A DNA stretch of 64,000 nt from Aquincola tertiaricarbonis. Lineage in GTDB: Bacteria; Pseudomonadota; Gammaproteobacteria; Burkholderiales; Burkholderiaceae_C. The translations under genes and the position numbers were made by a program. The first letter of the stretch is position 1, and each line of letters starts with the position of its first letter. Below the pieces are notes generated by a model that was not told where the DNA came from, ran no database searches, and saw only the letters and a program-made list of their open reading frames with translations. Positions 35,715 to 44,556 of the stretch are shown here, piece after piece. The stretch covers positions 2,914,001 to 2,978,000 of the forward strand of contig NZ_CP097636.1 in NCBI RefSeq assembly GCF_023573145.1, written 5' to 3'.

Positions 35715-37283
35715 GTGCAGGATCAGGCTGGGCAGAGCGATGAAGACGATGCCGAGGACGCCGGGATACCGGTGGCCCAGTACGTTCGCATGTCCACGGA
35801 GCATCAGAGGTACTCGACTGAAAATCAGGCAGCCGCGATCAGCGAGTACGCAGCCCGCCACGGGATGCGCATCGTGCGGACGTACGAGGATTCCGGCAAG
35901 AGCGGGCTGAACCTCCGGGGCCGCAGTGGTCTGCAGGCCTTGCTTCACGACGTGAAGCAACCCAGTCCGAAGTTCAGTTCCGTACTGGTTTACGACGTCA
36001 GCCGTTGGGGCCGTTTCCCCGACCCGGACGAGGCCGCTGTCTACGAGCACGCATGCAAGAGCCGCGGCATCCGGGTCATTTACTGTTCCGAGCCCTTCAA
36101 CAACGACGGCTCATTGCCGTCCACGGTGTTCATCGGCATCAAGCGCAGCATGGCGGCCGAGTACAGCCGTGAGCTGTCAGTGAAAGTGTTTGCCGGCGCC
36201 AGCAACATCGTCCGACACGGCTTCCGCCAAGGTGGCGTCGCCGGGTTCGGGCTGCGGCGTCAGTTGGTCGACGAGCAACAGAACGTCAAGGGGCTGCTCT
36301 CGCGCGGCGAGAAGAAGAGCATCCAGACCGACCGCGTGGTGCTGGTGCCGGGCCCGCCGGAAGAGGTGGCGGTCGTGCATCGCATCTATCGGCTCTTTCT
36401 CGAAGACTGCATGCCGGAGCGCGTGATCGCCTCCGTTCTCAACCGGGAAGGCATCCCGTCGGACACGGGGCGCGCCTGGACGCGCGGCACGGTCCACCAG
36501 ATCCTGACCAACGAGAAGTACATCGGCAACAACGTCTACAACCGCACGTCGTACAAGCTCAAGGTCCGGCACGTGCGCAATCCGCCGGACGAATGGGTGC
36601 GTCGCGACAGTGCGTTCGAAGCCATTGTTCCGATGCACATGTTCGTCCAAGCCCAGGCGATCATCGCCGCGCGCTCCCAGCATCTGGATGACGATCAGTT
36701 GCTGGATCTTCTCAGACGGACGCTGCGGAAGCACGGCGCCCTGTCCGGCATCGTCATCGACGAAGACGAGGACGCGCCGTCCAGCTCCACATATCGCAGC
36801 AGGTTCGGCTGCCTGCTGCGGGCCTACAGCCTCATCGGCTACACCCCGCGGCGCGACTATGCCTATCTGGAGATCAATCGGGCGCTACGCCGACACCATC
36901 CTGAACTGATCGAGCAGATGGCGGCCAACCTCGTCAGCACAGGCGGCTGGACGGTGCGTGACCCCTTGACAGACCTGCTCACCGTCAACGGCGAGTTCAC
37001 CGTGTCGCTGGTGATCGCGAGATCGAAACCGACACCCGCTGGATCGCAACGGTGGCGAATCCGCTTCGACGCCAGCCTGCTGCCGGACATCACCGTCGTG
37101 GCGCGCATGGACCCCGGAAACCAGCGGGTCTTCGACTACTACGTTTTCCCAGCCATCGACTTCATTCCAGACACGTTGCCGACGCTGGAAGACAACGGCT
37201 TCACGCTGGATGCCTACCGCACGGATTCGCTCGACTTCTTCTACCAAGTGGCGGGACGTGTTTCTCTGCAGGACGCCGCATGA
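35715..37283 (+). CDS. large serine recombinase
   Basis: A 522-residue serine site-specific recombinase. The N-terminal catalytic domain begins with YVRMSTEHQRYSTENQ (nucleophile Ser in MSTEHQ) and has VLVYDVSRWGRFPDPDEA and SMAAEYSRELS. A recombinase domain follows (ASVLNREGIPSDTGRAWT, TVHQILTNEKYIGN) without the usual zinc-ribbon, and the last 150 residues are unrecognised. The start is GTG at 35715. It is fused by ATGA overlaps to two ParB/RepB-like genes, a stereotyped triad. Confidence 0.85.
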   Translation: MQDQAGQSDEDDAEDAGIPVAQYVRMSTEHQRYSTENQAAAISEYAARHGMRIVRTYEDSGKSGLNLRGRSGLQALLHDVKQPSPKFSSVLVYDVSRWGRFPDPDEAAVYEHACKSRGIRVIYCSEPFNNDGSLPSTVFIGIKRSMAAEYSRELSVKVFAGASNIVRHGFRQGGVAGFGLRRQLVDEQQNVKGLLSRGEKKSIQTDRVVLVPGPPEEVAVVHRIYRLFLEDCMPERVIASVLNREGIPSDTGRAWTRGTVHQILTNEKYIGNNVYNRTSYKLKVRHVRNPPDEWVRRDSAFEAIVPMHMFVQAQAIIAARSQHLDDDQLLDLLRRTLRKHGALSGIVIDEDEDAPSSSTYRSRFGCLLRAYSLIGYTPRRDYAYLEINRALRRHHPELIEQMAANLVSTGGWTVRDPLTDLLTVNGEFTVSLVIARSKPTPAGSQRWRIRFDASLLPDITVVARMDPGNQRVFDYYVFPAIDFIPDTLPTLEDNGFTLDAYRTDSLDFFYQVAGRVSLQDAA

Positions 37284-38176
37284 CCCAATCGTCCCCCCAC
37301 ATTGAAATGATCCCGATTGCCGACATCGCGGTAGTCAACCCACGTGTCCGCAACCCGAGGATCCACAAGACCATCACCGAGAGCATCGACCAGGTCGGTC
37401 TGAAGAGGCCGATCACCGTGCGCCGCGTACCGCCCGGGCAAGGTGGTACGCCCTACGCGCTGATCTGCGGCCAAGGGCGTCTGGAGTCCTGCCGGATGCT
37501 GGGGCAGACCGAGATCGCCGCCTTGGTCGTCGACGTCGACGAAGAGACCGGGCACGTGATGAGCATTGTGGAGAATGTTGCCCGGCGAACGCCCCGCGCC
37601 GTGGAGACGCTCGAGCATGTGCGTGTCCTCAAGCAGCGCGGGTACACCGATTCCGAAGTGGCGGCCAAGCTTGGCTGCACGCCCTCGTGGGTCAACAACG
37701 TGGTGAACTTGCTGGAGCGCGGCGAGAAGCGATTGCTGGCGGCCACCGAAGCAGGCCACATCCCGATCAACCTGGCCGTGAGCATCTCTCGTGCGAATGG
37801 CGCCGACGCACAGCAGCTGCTGATGGACGCCTACGAAAGCGGCGAGTTGACGGGTAGAAAGATCACAGTTGTGCGCAAGATCCTCGAGCAGCGGGAGCGC
37901 AGCGGCAAGAAGGGCACCAATTCGTTTGCCAGGGGCCCGACGCGGCGCCAGATGAGCCCCGAGGACCTGGCCAAGCTGTACCAGCGCGACGTCGAGATGC
38001 ACCGGCGGATCCAAAAGAAGGCCGAGTACACGCAGAAGTCGCTGCTGCTGGCCCAGCAGATTTTCAAGGAACTGTTCGCGAGCAAGGAGTTCTGCGCCCT
38101 GCTACGTTCCGAGAAGCTGGTGAGCGTTCCACAACCCTTGGCTGAATTGATGCCGCGCGGGAGCTTGGCGCGATGA
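37280..38176 (+). CDS. ParB N-terminal-domain protein of the recombinase triad
   Basis: A 298-residue ParB/RepB-like protein. The N-terminal domain shows IPIADIAVVNPRVRN, IDQVGLKRPITVRR and the ICGQGRLESCRMLG box. An HTH (SEVAAKLGCTPSWVNNVVNL) lies at about 130-150. Its start overlaps the recombinase stop and its stop overlaps the next ParB-like gene. There is no ParA in this triad, so a partition role is not implied; a recombination-directionality or target-selection role is possible. Confidence 0.72.
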   Translation: MTQSSPHIEMIPIADIAVVNPRVRNPRIHKTITESIDQVGLKRPITVRRVPPGQGGTPYALICGQGRLESCRMLGQTEIAALVVDVDEETGHVMSIVENVARRTPRAVETLEHVRVLKQRGYTDSEVAAKLGCTPSWVNNVVNLLERGEKRLLAATEAGHIPINLAVSISRANGADAQQLLMDAYESGELTGRKITVVRKILEQRERSGKKGTNSFARGPTRRQMSPEDLAKLYQRDVEMHRRIQKKAEYTQKSLLLAQQIFKELFASKEFCALLRSEKLVSVPQPLAELMPRGSLAR

Positions 38177-39075
38177 GCCAGAAGCCACCAAAGTCGGTCC
38201 GGCTGGGGTTCGAGCGGAATTGCAAGGAGATCGCGCTCGACCTGCTCCAACCAGGCATCCCCTTGCCGGCCGGCATCAAAGAGACCGTCAAATATCACCA
38301 GATTCGCACATCGGTGCAGGCCATCGGCCTTGTGGAGCCAATCGTGGTGGCGCACAGCCGCGAGACTGCCGGCACGTTCACGGTGCTTGACGGACGCATG
38401 CGCCTGGAGGCGCTGCGCGAATTGGCCGCGCAGCATGCGCTGTGCCTCATCTCGACGGACGACGAGGCCTACACCTACAACAAGCGCGTCAACCGACTCT
38501 CGGTGGTGCAGGAGCACCGCATGATCGTCCGTGCCGCCGAGCGGGGCGTGTCGGTCCAGCAACTCGCCGATGTGCTGGCCGTATCCCCCGGCGCCATACG
38601 GCAGCAGTTCAAGCTGCTCGATGGCATCTGCAGCGAGGCGGTGTCACTGCTGGCCGACAAGCCTGCCACCCATGGCATGTTCAAGGTGCTGAAGCAGATG
38701 AAGCCGTTCCGGCAGATTGACGTGGCGCAGGCCATGATCAACCTCAATAACTACACCATCAAGTTGGCGCTGGCCATGCTGCAGGCCACCCCGCCGGAAC
38801 AACTGACGGAAGCGGCGACAGCAAAGGGTCAGCGCGCCGGCCCGACGGAGGCACTTCAGCGACTGCAGCGTGAACTGGCCGCCGTGCAGGCCGACACCAA
38901 GCTTTTGGAGGAAGGCTACGGGCCGGCCAACCTGCAGTTGGAGATCATCAAGACCTACGTTGGCAAGACGCTGCTGGAAAACGCCGCCGTCGTCCGCTGG
39001 CTGGCCAAGACGCACGCCGAGTACCTGCAACAGCTCCAGCTGATCGCAGAAATCAAACACCTGCCGAGTCAGTAG
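38173..39075 (+). CDS. RepB-like (ParB superfamily) protein of the recombinase triad
   Basis: A 300-residue protein similar in fold to its neighbour. It has YHQIRTSVQAIGLVEPIVVA, TVLDGRMRLEALREL, an HTH at VSVQQLADVLAVSPGAIRQQF and a long helical C-terminus (QRLQRELAAVQADTKLLEEG) typical of the plasmid-partition RepB C-terminal domain. It ends the triad. Confidence 0.7.
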   Translation: MSQKPPKSVRLGFERNCKEIALDLLQPGIPLPAGIKETVKYHQIRTSVQAIGLVEPIVVAHSRETAGTFTVLDGRMRLEALRELAAQHALCLISTDDEAYTYNKRVNRLSVVQEHRMIVRAAERGVSVQQLADVLAVSPGAIRQQFKLLDGICSEAVSLLADKPATHGMFKVLKQMKPFRQIDVAQAMINLNNYTIKLALAMLQATPPEQLTEAATAKGQRAGPTEALQRLQRELAAVQADTKLLEEGYGPANLQLEIIKTYVGKTLLENAAVVRWLAKTHAEYLQQLQLIAEIKHLPSQ

Positions 39076-39080
39076 AAGGA

Positions 39081-39305
39081 CTACCTTTGGCCAAGCGGAT
39101 CAAGTGGGGCCGCTTCGGTGCCCAGTCTTTCGCAAGCAAGGCGAGCGACGTCGATCGCTGTCAGCATCCTGGCAAGTCGTCTCGGCTCCGCGTGCCCGCC
39201 CGCTGCAATACGATCAATGTCGAGCAACGCAGCCTGCACAGCAGAGAACCACCGGGCCTGAGCGTCTGGCAGGCTCAGCGGCACCAAAGGTTGAATTCTT
39301 GACAT
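39081..39305 (-). CDS. possible small protein, unknown
   Basis: A 74-residue frame (MSRIQPLVPLSLPDAQARWF at its start, later ARMLTAIDVARLACERLG) with protein-like composition, in a 365-bp interval otherwise empty. It is convergent with the RepB-like gene, 5 bp apart. No ribosome site stands out and no family is known. An inverted repeat lies 31 bp upstream. It may be a remnant or a genuine small protein. Confidence 0.35.
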   Translation of the reverse strand: MSRIQPLVPLSLPDAQARWFSAVQAALLDIDRIAAGGHAEPRRLARMLTAIDVARLACERLGTEAAPLDPLGQR

Positions 39306-39336
39306 GGTTGCATGCTGCGATGTCGGGAACAGCCGG

Positions 39337-39356
39337 TCTGTGCGCTGTCGCACAGA
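39337..39356. other. inverted repeat in the 39.1-39.4 kb interval
   Basis: tctgtgcg / cgcacaga with a 4-nt loop. It could be an operator of the small ORF. Nothing else is seen in this interval. Confidence 0.4.
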
Positions 39357-39440
39357 GGAACACTTTGGCCCCCGCTGTCGCCCGCCGTACAGCAGCCGCG
39401 GCTGCCGTGCGGCTACCGGGCCAAAATCCACCTGGAACGA

Positions 39441-40193
39441 TCAGCTGCGCAGAACATCTTCGGCCATGCCATCCAATCGCTGCTTGACGGCCTTCCAGCC
39501 CGGCAGGTGGCGCTCCAGCAGCCGATAAAACCGCGGGCTGTGGTCGTGGCTGGCCAGGTGACACAGCTCGTGCAGCACCACGTAGTCGATGCATTCGCGC
39601 GGCGCCCTGACCAGGCCGGGGTGCAAGGTGATGCGCCCGGTAGGGGAGCAACTGCCCCATTGCACGCGCATGGCCTGCAATCGCATCGGCGGCGATGTCT
39701 TCACCCAGCGAAGCCCCATCGCAACCGAATCCATCCGCTCACGAAGCACCTCTCGGGCACGTTGCCGATACCAATGGTCCAGCGCCTGCTGCACCGTTGC
39801 CGAAGCCGCTTCGCGCACGACCACTTCCAGACAAGCACCAAGCAGCTTGCATGACGGCGTTGCCACATCGTCGACGATGACCCGCAAGCGATACCGACGG
39901 CCCAGGTAGTGCACCGCCTCACCGCTGACGTATTCACGGGGGCGAACATGAGCCGTACGCGCACGAGCAGCCTCTACGTGATCGAGGATCCATCGCGACC
40001 GTTTCTTCACGGCGACGATGACTGCTTCGTGTCCGACGCCTTCGGGTGCGTCCACGAGCACCCGCCCATCGGGCTCGACGTGGATCGCCACCTTCGATGG
40101 CTTTCGATCCCGTTGTACCCGCAACGAAAACGAAATGACTTCGTCTCCGTAGCGGACGCTGAAGCGCCCTGCCCGGACCTCGGCACCGACCAT
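39441..40193 (-). CDS. YgjP-like M48-type metallopeptidase
   Basis: A 250-residue YgjP/DUF45 protein. The C-terminal zinc motif is VVLHELCHLASHDHSPRFYR (His-Glu-x-x-His with a downstream His). An N-terminal half of beta strands (RPSKVAIHVEPDGRVLVDAPE-like) and the WGSCSPTGRITLHPGLVRAP box are family hallmarks. YgjP homologues are common companions of type I restriction genes. The ATG at 40193 overlaps the hsdR stop, so it is the last gene of the restriction operon. Substrate unknown. Confidence 0.85.
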   Translation of the reverse strand: MVGAEVRAGRFSVRYGDEVISFSLRVQRDRKPSKVAIHVEPDGRVLVDAPEGVGHEAVIVAVKKRSRWILDHVEAARARTAHVRPREYVSGEAVHYLGRRYRLRVIVDDVATPSCKLLGACLEVVVREAASATVQQALDHWYRQRAREVLRERMDSVAMGLRWVKTSPPMRLQAMRVQWGSCSPTGRITLHPGLVRAPRECIDYVVLHELCHLASHDHSPRFYRLLERHLPGWKAVKQRLDGMAEDVLRS

Positions 40194-43100
40194 CACGCTT
40201 TTCCAAGCCCCAGGCGCGTGATCTGCACGATCTGGTCCACGGCCTGCTTCGCGCCGTCCAGGCCCAGGGTCTTGAACAACAGCGGCAGCAGCCCCTTGCG
40301 AATGGCCGCTTCGATGCTCTGCGGGCTCAGCGAGTTTTCGGCCACCGCATCACGCACCACCTGGTCGATGGCCAAGGCCTGCGCCACCACGGCATCGCGC
40401 GCTGCCGGCACCATCGCCGCCACAGCCTCGTCACCCATCACCAAGCGCAGCACGCCGAAGTAGGCCCGGGCATGGGGCTGATCGGCCAGCACGTCGGGCG
40501 TGCCAGGCGCCTGGCGGGCACCCAACTTGTCCTCGAAGTCCTTGAACAGGGCGTACTGCTTCAGCGGGTGCTCGAACATGGCCTCGGCCTCGGCGATGGC
40601 CTGCCGCAGCAGTTCGCCGAACACCTTCTGGGCGTACGGGTCTTCTGCCAGCTCTTGCTCGATGGTCTTGCGCAGCCGCGTACGGATCAAGTCGGTCTCG
40701 TTGCGGGTCTTCTCCTCGGACCACTGTGCAGGGTCTTCGGGCTGGCCGAGCTGATGCACCAAGTACACGCCCTCGGGCTCACGCACTTCCTTGCCGATGA
40801 CCTGCTTGTCCACCAAGCGGCGGATCTGGTCTTCGTAGACGCTGTAGTCCACCACCTCCATCGCGTCGCGACGGGCAGTCTGGCGCAGCTCAGTGAAGAA
40901 GCGCAGGTCGGCCTTGTACTGCGCGATCAGGCCTTCCGAGAAACTCTTGTCCTCGAAGAAGCTGCGGCTGGCCAGCGCCGTCTGCAGGCACAGGCCGAAG
41001 GCCGTGACGGCCGCATAGAAGTCATCGCGCAGCTTCTGGCGCTCGTCGTACTCCTCGCCTTCAGGGGCCGTCACGAACTTCGGCGTCAACACCTGGCGGT
41101 ACTGCTCGCGGTCACGCTTGTTGGCCACGCCCTTGAAGAAGGACCAAAGCTTGTCGTGCAGCGCCGGCAGGCGCTTGTACTCGGTGCTGACCTGCTGGTA
41201 CAGGCCGTCCAGGTCGTTGAGGTCGAAGCCACCCTGCGTGCGCTCTTCCAGGTCCTGGTAGGCGCGGATCGCCGTGTCCAGCTCTTTCAAGATGCCGCGG
41301 TAGTCCACCAGCAGGCCGAAGCGCTTGGCGTCGTGCAGCCGGTTGACCCGCGCCACGGCTTGGATCAGGTTGTGGCCCTTCAAGGGCTTGTCAATGTAGA
41401 GCACCGCGTTGCGCGGCTCGTCAAAGCCCGTCAGCAGCTTGTCGACGACGATCAGCAGGTCGGGCTCGCCATCGCTGCCGAAGTCGGCGATCAGCTGCTT
41501 CTCGTAGTCTTCCGGGTCACGCCCGCTGGCCAACACCGTCTGCTTCCACCACTTCTGCACCTCGGGCAGCGTGTCCTCGTCGACCTCGGCATTGCCCTCG
41601 CGGGTGTCCGGCGCTGAGATCACGACGGCGCTGCTGACCAGGCCGGTGTCGTCCAGCGCCTTCTTGTAGCGGATGGCGTCCTGCTTGCTGTCGGTGGCGA
41701 TCTGACCTTTCAGTCCTAGGCCCAGCTGCTTGAAGTTCTGGTCGAAGTGGCTGGCGATGTCCCAGGCGATCAGCTCGATGCGGCCGGCCGCGCCATAGAT
41801 CGCCCCCTTCTTGGCGAACTTCTTCTTCAGGTCGGCGCGCTGCGCGTCGCTGAGGCTGGCCGTCAGCTTGTCGAACCAGCGGTTCACCGCCTCTTCGTTG
41901 ATCGCCAGCTCGGGCACCCGCTCTTCGTACAGCAGCGGTGCCACGGTTTCATCGTCCACCGCCCGCTGCATGGTGTAGGCATGCACGATGGGGCCGAACT
42001 TGCTGGCTGTCTTCTCGTTCTTCAGCAACGGCGTGCCGGTGAATGCCACGTAGGCCGCACGGGGCAGCGCCTGCTTCATGCGCTCGTGCGTCTCGCCACC
42101 GTGGCTGCGGTGGCCCTCGTCCACCAGCACGATCAGGTTGGGGGAGTCGTTGCGGCACTCCGGCAACTTGGACGCCGCGTTGAACTTGTGCACCAGCGTG
42201 AACGAGATGCGTTCCGTGCCGCTGCCGATGCGCCGGGCCAGGTCACGGCCCGACAGCGCCCGGCTCTTTTCACCGTCCTTCACCGAGGCCATGGCCGAAC
42301 CAAAGGCGCCGCCTGACATGAAGTTGCGCGCCAGCTGGCTTTCCAAATCCACCCGGTCGGTCACCACCACCACGCGACACTCGGCCAGTGCCTCCACGAG
42401 CAACAGCGCCTTGGTGAGGAACACCATCGTGAAGCTTTTGCCCGATCCCGTGGTGTGCCAGATCACCCCGCCCTCGCGACCACCGTCGGGCCGCCGCTGG
42501 CCCACCCGCTGCAGCAGCGCACGGATGCCGAAGAATTGCTGGTAGCGGGCGACGATCTTGCCCACCTTGCGGTCGAACAGCACATAGCCGCGCAGGAATT
42601 CGAGCAACCGGGCTGGCGCCAGCAGGCCGATCAGCAATACGTCCTGCTCGGACGTGGCCATGGTCTCGGCCCACAGGCCCTCGAAGTACGCCCGCAGCGC
42701 TGGTGGCTTGCCGTCAAACAGGCGGTCGCGCACGTCGGTGGCGAGCGGCGCGTTCTTCAACGCCAGCCAGTGCGGCTCGCTGAATTCTTCGTCGCGCCAG
42801 CGGGCCCAGAACTTGGCCGCCGTGCCGGTGGTGCCATAGCGGCCCTCGGTCTGGCTGATGGCCAGCAGCAACTGGGCGTAGGCAAACAACTGTGGAATCT
42901 CGTCCGGCCGCTGATTGCGCAGGTGCTGGCTGACGCCCTCGGCCACCATCGATTTCGCAGCGTGCGAGCCCTCGGGTCGCTTGGCTTCGATCACGACCAG
43001 GGGCAGGCCGTTGACATAGCCCACGATGTCGGGTGCGCGGTGGTGCGTACCCTGGGCCGACAGCACCTGCAGCTCTTCCGTCACATCGAAGCGGTTCGCC

Positions 43101-43489
43101 GTCGGATCGGGGTTGCTCCAGTCGATGATCGCAATCGTCGGCTGGTGCTTCTTGCCGTCGGGCATGAACTCGGTGACCGTGATGCCCAGGGCCAGCTTGG
43201 CGTACAGCCGCTCGTTGGCCGGCAACAGGCCCTCAGTCAGGTTCAGCGCCGACAGCTCGCGCACGATCTGCTCGATGCCGCTGCTGGATAGCGGGTAGCG
43301 CTGCCCCTTGTAGTCGTAGCGTCGGGTCTGCAGCACCTCCACCAGGCGGTGCTTGAGGATCACCTCGCGCGTGCCACCGCGCAGCGCCAGCGCCTGCGCG
43401 GTAGACAGAAAGTTCCAGCCCAGGTTGCACAGCAGATGCAGCGCGGGAATGTGAGCGCTGTACTGTTCTCGGGGGTTCGGGGTGATCAT
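40193..43489 (-). CDS. hsdR: type I restriction enzyme, R subunit
   Basis: A 1098-residue HsdR, the ATP-driven translocase and nuclease of the EcoKI-like complex. The N-terminal nuclease domain carries HRAPDIVGYVNGLPLVVIEAKRP with the D-...-E-x-K catalytic residues. Walker A is IWHTTGSGKSFTM (about 341), the helicase DEAD-like box VLVDEGHRSHGG (about 456), and later motifs DKLLTGFDEP and QAVARVNRLHDAKRFG are present. The C-terminal 250 residues form the helical and HsdM-binding region. It is intact and of typical length. Confidence 0.93.
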   Translation of the reverse strand: MITPNPREQYSAHIPALHLLCNLGWNFLSTAQALALRGGTREVILKHRLVEVLQTRRYDYKGQRYPLSSSGIEQIVRELSALNLTEGLLPANERLYAKLALGITVTEFMPDGKKHQPTIAIIDWSNPDPTANRFDVTEELQVLSAQGTHHRAPDIVGYVNGLPLVVIEAKRPEGSHAAKSMVAEGVSQHLRNQRPDEIPQLFAYAQLLLAISQTEGRYGTTGTAAKFWARWRDEEFSEPHWLALKNAPLATDVRDRLFDGKPPALRAYFEGLWAETMATSEQDVLLIGLLAPARLLEFLRGYVLFDRKVGKIVARYQQFFGIRALLQRVGQRRPDGGREGGVIWHTTGSGKSFTMVFLTKALLLVEALAECRVVVVTDRVDLESQLARNFMSGGAFGSAMASVKDGEKSRALSGRDLARRIGSGTERISFTLVHKFNAASKLPECRNDSPNLIVLVDEGHRSHGGETHERMKQALPRAAYVAFTGTPLLKNEKTASKFGPIVHAYTMQRAVDDETVAPLLYEERVPELAINEEAVNRWFDKLTASLSDAQRADLKKKFAKKGAIYGAAGRIELIAWDIASHFDQNFKQLGLGLKGQIATDSKQDAIRYKKALDDTGLVSSAVVISAPDTREGNAEVDEDTLPEVQKWWKQTVLASGRDPEDYEKQLIADFGSDGEPDLLIVVDKLLTGFDEPRNAVLYIDKPLKGHNLIQAVARVNRLHDAKRFGLLVDYRGILKELDTAIRAYQDLEERTQGGFDLNDLDGLYQQVSTEYKRLPALHDKLWSFFKGVANKRDREQYRQVLTPKFVTAPEGEEYDERQKLRDDFYAAVTAFGLCLQTALASRSFFEDKSFSEGLIAQYKADLRFFTELRQTARRDAMEVVDYSVYEDQIRRLVDKQVIGKEVREPEGVYLVHQLGQPEDPAQWSEEKTRNETDLIRTRLRKTIEQELAEDPYAQKVFGELLRQAIAEAEAMFEHPLKQYALFKDFEDKLGARQAPGTPDVLADQPHARAYFGVLRLVMGDEAVAAMVPAARDAVVAQALAIDQVVRDAVAENSLSPQSIEAAIRKGLLPLLFKTLGLDGAKQAVDQIVQITRLGLGKA

Positions 43490-43496
43490 CCGGTCC

Positions 43497-44414
43497 TCAA
43501 ATCCAGTAGGGGTGCTGCATCCACTGGGGCGACATGCCCATGGCGGACAGCCAGCGCGGATGCGCTGCCATTGGCGCCAGCAAGGCGGTGACCTCGGCGC
43601 GCCAGGTGGCGCCGTTGCCGAGCCGCTGCAACAGGTAGCTCAGGATCAGCAAGATGGCGAACACGCGATCCAGCCTGGGCAGATGCGGGGGCCGCCATTC
43701 CGCCTCCGGCATGTGATCGGGTCGGATGGCCAGTTCGCGGTTCCACAGGCGGCTGTGGTGCGCGCAGACATTGCGCACGTAGGTCAATACGTGCAGCCAG
43801 TCTTGCAGGCGCTTGTGGTGAATGCCCAGGGGATCGGCCACCGCACGCCGATCGGCCGGCAACATGCCCCGGTAGAGCGTGGACAGCGAGCCCAGGCTCA
43901 TCAGCTCGGTCGTCATCCAGATCGGCAGCGCCGGAAAGCCTTGATACCGGGCGGCGTAGTGGCCCACGAAAGCATCGCTCGACCGTTCAGTCTCTTCTCG
44001 CAGCCTCGTCAGCCACTGCTCGTGGCGGAACTGGTGGTGGAAGTTGGCCGGATCTTCGTGACCGAAGGCGCCGTAGGTCATGCCGATACGGTGGGTCACG
44101 GCCGTGCGCAGCGCCACCTCCACACGCTCGAGTGCATCCAGCACATGCAGCCTGAGCTGGCGATCAAAGTCGTAGAGCGCGACCACGTCCGCGAACGACG
44201 TGCCGGGGTGAACGTCATCCAGCAGCGCGCCCTGGGCATCGCGCCGACGGAAGGGGTACCAGTAGGCGCTGAGACGGTAGTAGCTGATCGACGCCAGCGT
44301 GCGCTCAGCGGCAGCCGGATCGTTGATCAACAGGCCTCGCTGCGTCAGCAAAGCAACCTGATCGGCGTACGGCAATGCCGTCTTCGTGAAGGGGACCTGA
44401 GCCATGGTTGCCAT
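43497..44414 (-). CDS. Abi_2-family (AbiD/AbiF-type) abortive-infection protein
   Basis: A 305-residue Abi_2 protein. The N-terminal signature is YADQVALLTQRGLLINDP and SISYYRLSAYWYPFR. Near the C-terminus TYVRNVCAHHSRLWNREL matches the R-N-x-x-x-H type motif seen in HEPN RNases. Abi_2 genes give resistance to phage by killing or arresting the infected cell. Here it is inserted between hsdS and hsdR in the same direction, 7 bp before hsdR. ATG at 44414, with a second ATG at 44405 as an alternative. Confidence 0.85.
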   Translation of the reverse strand: MATMAQVPFTKTALPYADQVALLTQRGLLINDPAAAERTLASISYYRLSAYWYPFRRRDAQGALLDDVHPGTSFADVVALYDFDRQLRLHVLDALERVEVALRTAVTHRIGMTYGAFGHEDPANFHHQFRHEQWLTRLREETERSSDAFVGHYAARYQGFPALPIWMTTELMSLGSLSTLYRGMLPADRRAVADPLGIHHKRLQDWLHVLTYVRNVCAHHSRLWNRELAIRPDHMPEAEWRPPHLPRLDRVFAILLILSYLLQRLGNGATWRAEVTALLAPMAAHPRWLSAMGMSPQWMQHPYWI

Positions 44415-44556
44415 GGCTAGCTGTTCCGATCAGGCAAGAAAAAGCCGCCAAGGTTGCGCATGCGTGAGCAGAGGCGTGGCGGCTGTGTTGACCACAGTGT
44501 ACAACACGCCGCATGCCAGCCCAGGGCGACTGGCAGTCGCGCTGCATTCGCCGGGG

